Positions 55,011 to 64,000 of a DNA stretch of 64,000 bases are shown piece after piece (the first letter of the stretch is position 1; each line of letters starts with the position of its first letter). The notes beneath the pieces were generated by a model. That model was given only the letters and a program-made list of their open reading frames with translations, was not told the origin of the DNA and ran no database searches. The stretch is from positions 2,245,888-2,309,887 of the forward strand of contig JAVHNS010000009.1 of assembly GCA_036872755.1 (NCBI GenBank), in the 5' to 3' direction. The stretch is from Orbilia blumenaviensis. Lineage: Eukaryota > Ascomycota > Orbiliomycetes > Orbiliales > Orbiliaceae. The translations under genes were made by a program, and so were the position numbers.

Positions 55011-56310
55011 AAATAATTATATATAAAATAATTATTTATTTTATATATAATTATATATAATTAAATTATAAAAAAAATAATAAAAATTATAAAATTATAA
55101 TAATAATAATTTAATTAATAAATAATATTATTTTATTTTTATATATAAATTATATAAAATATAAAAAATAAAAAATTAAAAAAAAATAAAAAAAAAAAAA
55201 TTAAAAAAAAATAAAAAAAAAATTGTAAATTATTAAATTTAATAATAATAAATTAATATATTACTTTAAGGTTTAATATAATAATTTTATATAAAAATTA
55301 AAATTTAGAATTTTGCTATAATTTTATTTTAAATATTTAATTTTGATATTATTAATTGTATTAAATATATTTAAATATTATATTAAATATAAATATATTT
55401 TAATTTATAATATAAATGTTTAAAAAATAAAATTAAAAATAAATTAAATTAAATTTATAAATTATTTATTATATATTATATTTATAATAAAGTAATTATA
55501 TATGTATATATATAAAATAAAAATTGATATAATATATAAAGTTAATAATAATTTTATATTTTTTATTTTATATAAAAATATATTATATATTATATTAAAT
55601 AATTTTATTAATTTATAATATTATTATAAAAATTAAATATTAAATTTAATATTTATTAAATAAGTAAATTATTATTTTAATAAAAAAATTAATATTAATT
55701 TTTTAATAAATAAATAAAATAAAAATAATTTTAATTTCATATATATTATATATAAAAAATAATTTTAAATAAAAAAATTAATTTTTTAAAAATATAAAAT
55801 ATTTTTATATTTAAAATAAAATAAAATAAATATAATTAAATTATTAATTTATTAGAAAAATAAAAAATAATAATTGAAAAAAAAAAAAAAAAAAATGGTT
55901 AAAAAAAAATTAAAAATAAATAAAATAAAAAAATAATAAATTGAAATATTATTTTAATTTTTTATTTAATAATTTTATAGAAAAAATAATTTTGAAATTT
56001 TAAATTTTTTTGAAAGTTTTTTTATTTAATTTATTTATTAATAATATATAATTAAAGAAAATAATTAAATAAAAATTAAAAAATAAATAAAAATAATTAT
56101 AAAAATAAATATAAAATAAAATAAAAATAATTATAAAATTGAAAAACATATAATTATTTAAAAATAAATAAAAAAAAAAAAAAAAAAAAAATATTAATCA
56201 TATAAAATAAAATTAAATAAAAATATTTAAAAAAATAAAATAAAAATAAATTTAAATAAATAAATAAATAAAAAAATAATAATTAAAAATTTATTAATTT
56301 AATAACTTAA
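55011..56310. other. A+T-rich DNA, nothing recognised
   Basis: 1.3 kb of A/T runs, with an A run near 55880. No partner elsewhere in the window and no readable frame. Confidence 0.6.
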
Positions 56311-56373
56311 AATAACCCCGACTGTAAGTTTTCTGGCAGTAATTTTTAAAGCAGTAAAATAACCGCTAACCGC
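56311..56373. other. Small single-copy island with G and C
   Basis: 63 bp including AACCCCGACTGTAAG, TTCTGGCAG and AACCGCTAACCGCTAC. It appears only here, immediately left of the duplicated block, and marks the left junction of the terminal copy. Confidence 0.7.
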
Positions 56374-56566
56374 TACTATCAACAGTCGGTGAACAACTAG
56401 GGTCCGAAGTTGCCACCAAAATCGCTGTGTCCCATACAAAATGAAAAGTCACTTGTCCCATATAAATGACAAGTGATCGACCTGTCCTTAGGCAACTTCG
56501 GTTTTTTATTAGCAACTCTGGTCTTTGCTGTGGCGTTGTCTCTTTAGTTTTGAAGCCGAAAAAAAT
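56374..56566. other. G+C-normal island with nested inverted repeats (terminal copy)
   Basis: Identical to 25263-25455 including both inverted repeats. Confidence 0.75.
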
Positions 56567-57096
56567 CACGTGATCTTAATAGAAAAAATTAAAAAAAATT
56601 AAAAAAAAAATTTAAAAAAAAAAATTAGTTTTGCATGCGAAAATGATCACGTGATTTCGAAAAAAATTAAAAAAAATAAAAAAAAAATAAAATAAATTAA
56701 ATTAATTAAATTAAAAAAATTAAAAAAAAATAGTTTTGCATGCAAAAGTGATCACGTGATTTCATAAAAAATTAAAAAAAAAAAATAAAAAAAAAAATAA
56801 AAAAAAATAAAAAAAATTAAATTAAATTAATTAAATTAAATAAAAAATTAAAAAAAAAAATAAAAAAAAAAATAAAAAAAATAAAAAAAATTAAATTAAA
56901 TTAATTAAATTAAATAAAAAATTAAAAAAAAAATAGTTTTGCATGCGAAAATGATCACGTGGTTTCACAAAAAAATTAAAATAAAATTAGAAAAAAATAA
57001 AAAAAAAAAAAATTAAATTAAATTAATTAATTAATTTAAAAAATGAAAAAATTAAAAAAAAATTAGTTTTGCATGCAAAAATAATTATGTGATTTC
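56567..57096. repeat. CACGTG minisatellite (terminal copy)
   Basis: Same five units as 25456-25985, including the mutated fifth unit, with small differences in A-run length. Confidence 0.85.
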
Positions 57097-57259
57097 GAAA
57101 AAAAATTTAAAAAAAATAATTAAAAATTAATTAAAAAATTAAAAAAAAATAATTAAAAAATTAAAAAAAAATTAAAAAAAAATTAAAAAAAAATAATTAA
57201 AAAATTAAATAAAAATAATTAAAAAATTAAATAAAAATAATTAAAAAATTAAATAAAAA

Positions 57260-58663
57260 TTATAAATTATTTATTATAAAAACTATAGATTATTTATTAT
57301 AAAAATTAAATATTGGTTTTACAAATTATTCGTTGTGAGAACTAGGTACTGGTTTTAATCTTTGTTATATAAACAAATTATAATTTTAACAAAAAAATCA
57401 GTACTAATTTTAGTATTGATTTTATTATTAAATTAAATAAAATAAACAAAAAATTTTCAAAATTATAAATAGAAATTTAAATGAAATAAAATTAAATATT
57501 AATTTTATTATTTAAATAAAAAATTTGAAAAATTTTATAAAAAAAATAATTTTAATATTTAATTATTTAAATATTTTTAATAAAAATTATATTTTTAATA
57601 AAAATTATATTTTTAATAAAAATTATATTTTTAATTAAATAAAATATATTATATTATAATTTATATTTATAATAATAATTTTAATTTTTTAATTATTATT
57701 AATAATTAATAAATTTTTTTATATTTTATAATAAAAAGTTTTGTTTTATAAAAAATATTAATATATTTATATAATTATTAATATAATTAAATATTATTAT
57801 TATAATTATAAATTAATAATAAATTAAATAAACTAATAATAGTTAAAAAAAATATTATAAAATATAAATTTTTTTAATATATTTAAATTATTTAAATTAT
57901 TTAATTGAAAAATAATATTTTTTTTTTAATTATAATTTAAAATTAGTATTAAATATGTTTATAAAAATAAAGGATATTAATATAAAAAATATAATTATAA
58001 ATAAACTAAATTTTATTTATATTGTTTTTATAATGAAAAATAAACCATAGATTAATTTTATATTATTTAAAATTATTTTGATTTATATTAAGTTTAAATA
58101 ATTTGTATATAAAATGTTTTTTTGATTTAGTAACAAATTAATTAAATTACAATTATTAATTAAATAATTAATTTAAATAATTTAATAATTATTATTTTTA
58201 ATTAATTTTTACAAAAATAGTTAAACATAATTATTAAATTATTTATTGTTAATTATGTTAAATGTTAATAATTAATAATTTATAATTTTTTTATATAAAA
58301 TATTAATTTTTGAAATAATAAAATTGGTTATCTTATGTATGTGGTTGATTTAGATTGATTAAAAATAATTGTTGTTTTGTGAATTTTTAATTTTAAATAT
58401 AATTTTAATAAAAATAAATTAATATTATTTTAATTTTATAATTTAAATTATATATGTATAGAAATAATTAGACAATTAATTGTGTATAATAAATTTATAT
58501 AGTGGAAATATTGAGTTTTTAACAATTATATTTTTTATTTATTAGTTAATATTAAAGTAAATATGTTAAGTTTGAAATTATTTTAGCATATTTAAATTAA
58601 ATCTATTAAAAAATATTTCAATATTTAAATTTAATTTTTATACTATATTTATTAAATTAAAAA
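57260..58663. mobile_element. Helicase-element left fragments (terminal copy)
   Basis: Starts at 57260, 57283 and 57319 correspond to 26150, 26173 and 26209. The long one ends at 58663. Confidence 0.85.
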
Positions 58664-58887
58664 CTACGGGTTATTTGTTGCGAGAACCAGGCACTGGTTC
58701 CAACCTTCACCATATAAGCGAGTTGTGGTCTTGGCAAAAAAATCAGCACTGATTCCAGCACTGGTTCCAACCTTCACCATATAAGCGAGTTGTGGTCTTG
58801 GCAAAAAAATCAGCACTGATTCCAGCACTGGTTCCGTTACTAGATTAGGCAAAATAAGCGAGCCCCGAATTTGCTAAATCACAAACC
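58664..58887. repeat. Unmutated left-terminal fragment with 67-bp duplication (terminal copy)
   Basis: Identical to 27554-27777. Confidence 0.85.
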
Positions 58888-59221
58888 CTAATTAATTAAT
58901 TAATTAATAATTAAATAAATATATTATAGAAAAAATTGAAAAAAATATAATTAAATTAAATAAAAATAATAAAAATTATAAAATAATAATAATAATAATT
59001 TAATTAATAAACAAATAAAATAAATGCAGTTTTAATTTTGTATATACAAATCACATACAAAAAACGACTTTGAAAAACAAAAATTGAAAAAAAAAAAAAA
59101 AATTAAAAAAAAATTAAAAAAAAAAAATTAAAAAAAAAATAATTAAAAAATAATTAATAAATAATTAAAAAATAATTAAAAATTAAATAAAAATATTCAA
59201 AAAAATAATTAAAAAATTAAT

Positions 59222-59358
<137 letters not shown>

Positions 59359-59692
59359 GTGGTGCTGGTGGTGCTAATACTATTAATATATATTATTTTT
59401 ATATATTATAATAATTAAAATAAAAAAATATAAGTGAATTTATTTTTGTTGTGGTTTTTTTGTTTATATTAACGTTTGCAGTAAATTAAGCGAAAAAATC
59501 ACAACACAATTATTAAAAAAAACAAAAAATTAAAAAAATCTATTTTTAAAAGTATTTAAAATTATAAAAATTTAATTAAAAAAATTAAAAAAATAATAAT
59601 TAAATTAAAATAATAATTAATTTATTTTTAAAATTTTTTTTAAATTTTTTATATATATTTTAAAAAACTTTTAAAAATATAATTAATTTAAT

Positions 59693-60258
59693 TGTTACAC
59701 CTATCCCAGATATTTCCCAAATAAAAAATTCCTAAAATAGTCTAGTGTTTTTTAACTAATCATATTTTTAATTTAAAATATTCAAATTATTTTTTCAAAA
59801 TAAACTAAATTAAATATAAAAATATTAAATAATATAATTCTTAATAAAAATATATTAAATTTAATAAATAAAAATAATAAATAAAATATATTAAATATTA
59901 ATAAATTAATTAATAAAATTTAAAAAAAATTTTGAGATTATCATCATTCAAAAATCCTTATATACATAAACATCATTTATATAAATATAAATTATTTATA
60001 AATTTTAAATATTATATATTTAAATAAATATTATATACATATAATACATTAAATTATATATAATATTTTATGTATGATTTATTTTGGAAATGTGTTATTA
60101 ATATAATATATTTATAAACAATCCAATTTTAACCTAATTTATTTTTAAACTTATAATTTAAATATTTATATTATAAATCTAATTTATAAACTAAATTTAA
60201 AATTAAATAAATTTATATTTAATATATTAAAATATATTTAATTTAATTAATTATAATA
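59693..60258 (-). repeat. 3' LTR of the truncated terminal Ty3/gypsy copy
   Basis: 566 bp, matching 28581-29147, preceded by TTAAT. The 5' LTR is absent because the element is cut by the telomere. Confidence 0.92.
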
Positions 60259-63200
60259 TTATTTTTTTTTTTAAAAAAAATTTTTAAAAAAAAAATTTTT
60301 ATATAAAATTTTTTTACATATAAAAAATATAACAAAACTAAATAAAAAACTTTTATACAAAATTTATTTATAAAATTTTATTATACAAAAAAATTATCTA
60401 AAAAAAATTTATATATAAAAAATCATATATCCAAAAATATAATTTTTTACAATTATATTATATACTTATATAAATAAAATTAAATATAAATAATTACAAT
60501 TTATATTATAATTAAATTTTAAAATTTAAACCACAAAATATTTTTTCATACATACAAAATAATATTAAATCTTTCATTTTAATCATACAACAAAACACAA
60601 TTCAAAAACCTAAAAAAAATTAAAAAATTATATTTAAATAAAATAAAAAAAAACCATCTTTCTTAAGCAATTTAAATTAAAAAATTTAAAAACTATAATT
60701 TTATATTTACACTACATCACAAACAATCATATTTACATCATATTAAAAAAAAATATTAAATATAAAATTTATCATAAACAAAATAAAATAAAAAAATATA
60801 ATATAATTTTTTATAAATAATTTTTATTTTTTTTTATTTTATAAAATATTTTTAATTTAAAATTTTTAATAAATTATATTACAAAAATTTAAAATAAAAA
60901 ATTTAAAAAATTAAAAAAAATTTTTATTTAATATAAAATAATATATTAAAAAATTATTAAAAATTAAATAAAATTTATAAAATTTTTGATTAAATTTAAT
61001 ACTATTATAATTAAATTAAAATATCAATTTATTAAAATTTTAATAATTATATAAAAATATTAAAAATTTTTTTTTTATAAAAAATAAAGAATTATAAAAA
61101 ATAATATAATATTTAGAGATAATTTGATTGTTGAGAAAAAAACTAATAAAAATTTGTTAATGTTTAATAAAATATTTAATTTTTTTTATAATATTTTAAT
61201 AAATATAATAAATTTTTTTGTTAAATAAAATAAAAATTATTTTGTGTTTTTTATAAAAAATTTTTTTTAAAATATTATTTAAAATTTTAATTAATTTTTT
61301 ATTATATATTTATAATTTCTTATTTTTAAATTAAATTATATTTTATTATTTTGTTATAATTTATGTTAAGTTGTTGATTTTAATAATTTGTAATATCATT
61401 TTATTGATATAATTTTTATATAATTATTTGTTAATATTACTAAAATATAAAATTTTATTAATTAAAAAATAAGGTATTTGAAAAAAATTAAAAAATAATT
61501 GAATAAATAATATTATAAATATTTATTTAAATTGTATATTTGTAAAAATAAATATTTGTAAAAAAATTTATAAATATAAAAATTAATTAAATAAAAAGAT
61601 TATATTTTTATAAATCAAAAATTTATAAAATATATTAATTTTTATTTTTTTTAAATTTTTTTTGTTTTTGTTTAAATGTAAAAATATTAGGTTGATAAAA
61701 TAAATTTTTATTTTTAAAGTAATTTTGTATAGTTTGTAATGAAATATTTTTTTTTGATTGTTAAAAATTATCTTTTGGTTTGTAAGAAATAATTTAATAA
61801 ATAAAGTATTTATTATTATTGTTAAATTTGTTAAAAATTTTTTCAACTTTATATTTTGTGTAGTTATTATATTTAATTTCAATTTTGTTTGGGTTTTCTT
61901 TAAATTTTAAAAAAACTTTTTTTAAAACTAAAATATAAAATATTTTATATATTTATATTAGTTTAAATATATTAAATTCAAAATAATATTTTTTAAATTT
62001 TTTTTTAATTATATATAAACCAAATTTTTAAAAATCAAATTTTTTATTAAATTACTTAATTTTCAAATTTTGTGTAAGTAAATATATTTTATTTTTTTTT
62101 TTAAAATTTAAAACTTTTTTTTATTATTTATTATAATAATAATTTATTTTTTTTTATAAAAATTAAAAATTTTTCATAAAAATATTATAAATATTTTTTA
62201 TTAATTTTATATATTTTTTAGTTTTAAAAACAATTTTTTTTGGTGTGAAAGGAGAAAAAATAATTTTAAATATTTATTTTTTTAATATTTTATACAAAAT
62301 ATACTTAATAATTGAATGTTGAAAAGTGTTATAAATAAATTTTATTATAAATAAAAAAAATATTTAATTATTTTAAGTATAATTAAAAAAGTTTTAAAAA
62401 TAAATTTTAAAAATTTAAATAAATTTTTTAAAAATTTTGTTTGTTTGAATATAATTTTTAATTATAATGTTTAATTTAATATTAATTTAATTTATAATTA
62501 ATTATTAATATTTGTTTGTAAAAAAAAATTATAATTAAAAATATGTTTTCATTAAATTCTATATTTAAAAAAAATATAATTATGATAGATTTATTATAAT
62601 TTTTTAATTTTTTATTAATTATCTTATGGGATAAAAATAATAATTTTTATTAATTTATTTGTGATAATTAATATTTTGTTATATAATTTGTTAGTAAAAA
62701 AATTTTGTATTAAAAATATTTTTTATATAAAATTATAAATAATAATTTTAAAAAATATATTTGGTATATTATATAATTGAAAAATTCTATAAAATTTATA
62801 TTAATTAAATTTATTTTTGTAATAAAAATCACAAGTTTTAATATATTTTTTAATCTACTTTTTTATTTAAAATTAGAAATAAATTTTTATAATAAACTTT
62901 TAAATATAATTAATTTTAAAATAATTATAAATTAAATAATTATAATATAAAAAAATAAGTTTTTTTTAAAATTTTTTAATTAAAATATAAAATAAGTTTT
63001 GAAATATAATAATTTTATTGATTAATTTAAAATAAAAAAATATATTTTTTTTTTTTAAAATTTATTATATAATAAAATTTTATTTATAAATTTTAAAAAT
63101 TTTCTATCAAAAATTATTTTTGATATTATATTTTATTAAATTTAAAGATTTATTGATAAAAATTTAGTTTTTAATATTGTTATATTTAAAAATTATTTTT

Positions 63201-63862
63201 TTATTAAGTTTAATATTTTTAATAAAATCTAATTTTTTATTTATTATATTTATAAAAACATTTTTTTTTTTTTTAAATATATTATCTTTATGTTATATTT
63301 ATTAAAAAATTTTTATTATTAAATTTACTATTTATTAAATTTTTTTATAATTAAAAATAAGTAAAATTTTTATAATTAAATAAAATTATAAAAAATTTTT
63401 TATTTTAAAAATAAATATGTTATTTTTAATATGTTTTTATAATAATTATTAATTCTTTATTATAAATAATATATTATAATTATATAATATTAAATTTATA
63501 AAAAATATAAACAATAAAATATTATTATTTATTTTTATAAAATTAAAATAAACAAATTTTTAATACTACTATAAAAACATCAATTTCAATTTTAATAAAA
63601 AATTTTGGGTTGTAAAATTTAAAAATAGGGGTAAAAATAAATAATTTTTTAAAAATTTCAAAAACTTAAATTTTCTTAAATATTATTTTAAATTTTAATT
63701 ATTTTTTAATAAATTTAAAAAATACTACTAACATAAAATTATACTTCTAAATAAATTATCAATAATAATTATAAAATTTAAAAAATAATTATATTTTTTT
63801 AACATTTTTAAATAAAAATTAATTTTAAATAATTTAAATTTTTTTAAAATTTATTTTAATTT
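60259..63862 (-). pseudogene. Truncated Ty3/gypsy pol relic ending at the telomere
   Basis: Carries the 3' untranslated part, the pol end (stop at 61583), the stop-free 99 codons (61583-61882) and the integrase part (the His-Ser segment near 62310-62342). A one-base run-length difference near 62114 shifts its frame relative to the internal copy. The element stops on the C-terminal side of the YLDD box, which is therefore missing along with the rest of RT, gag and the 5' LTR. Confidence 0.92.
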
Positions 63863-63874
63863 TTAGGGTTAGGG

Positions 63875-63907
<33 letters not shown>

Positions 63908-63938
63908 TAGGGTTTAGGGTTTAGGGTTAGGGTTAGGG

Positions 63939-63990
<52 letters not shown>

Positions 63991-64000
63991 TAGGGTTAGG
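63863..64000 (+). repeat. Telomere, mixed TTAGGG and TTTAGGG
   Basis: 138 bp: 21 complete units (14 six-base TTAGGG, 7 seven-base TTTAGGG) and a partial unit at the window end. The G-rich strand runs 5' to 3' toward 64000, the orientation of a right chromosome end. There are no other variants and no subtelomeric spacer between the array and the retrotransposon. Confidence 0.98.

Overview
The window looks like the right-hand end of a fungal chromosome: 64 kb of subtelomere, almost all of it A+T, ending in telomere repeats. No intact protein-coding gene was found. The A+T excess looks mutational. Related copies differ almost only by C-to-T or G-to-A changes, often C-to-T in one copy and G-to-A in its partner, which is the footprint of repeat-induced point mutation (RIP). 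RIP together with (TTAGGG)n-type repeats points to a filamentous fungus. Species cannot be read from the sequence.

Layout: 1-1032 and 9314-10345 are two copies of one repeat; between them lie unassigned A+T-rich DNA and a palindromic tandem array (8460-9240). 10346-11567 is one end of a Ty3/gypsy element (LTR plus adjoining internal DNA). 11568-25262 and 40049-55010 hold two copies of a roughly 13.5 kb subtelomeric element, each with a RIP-destroyed RecQ-family helicase of the telomere-linked type (motifs I, II, III, VI and a terminal Cys-Asp-Asn-Cys-like motif in one frame) followed by several tandem arrays. 25263-32757 carries a G+C-normal island, a CACGTG minisatellite, a truncated piece of the helicase element and an (AAT)n tract. 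A complete but dead Ty3/gypsy retrotransposon lies at 28581-37788 with 567-bp LTRs and a TTAAT target duplication. A second, partial copy is at 39056-40048.

The block 25263-32757 recurs at 56374-63862 with only short-run length differences and none of the RIP transitions that separate every other repeat pair, so this duplication is younger than the RIP (or is an assembly artefact). Its second copy stops inside the reverse transcriptase of the retrotransposon, where telomere repeats begin (63863-64000). The telomere mixes TTAGGG and TTTAGGG units.

Taken together, the sequence records repeated rounds of subtelomeric growth. Helicase elements and retrotransposons were added, many were cut on their telomere side, the copies were mutated by RIP, and one late duplication or end-healing event followed. 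The most informative results are the pair of RecQ relics whose complementary damage makes the ancestor partly readable, and the series of left-anchored, right-truncated copies that resembles erosion and re-extension of a chromosome end.
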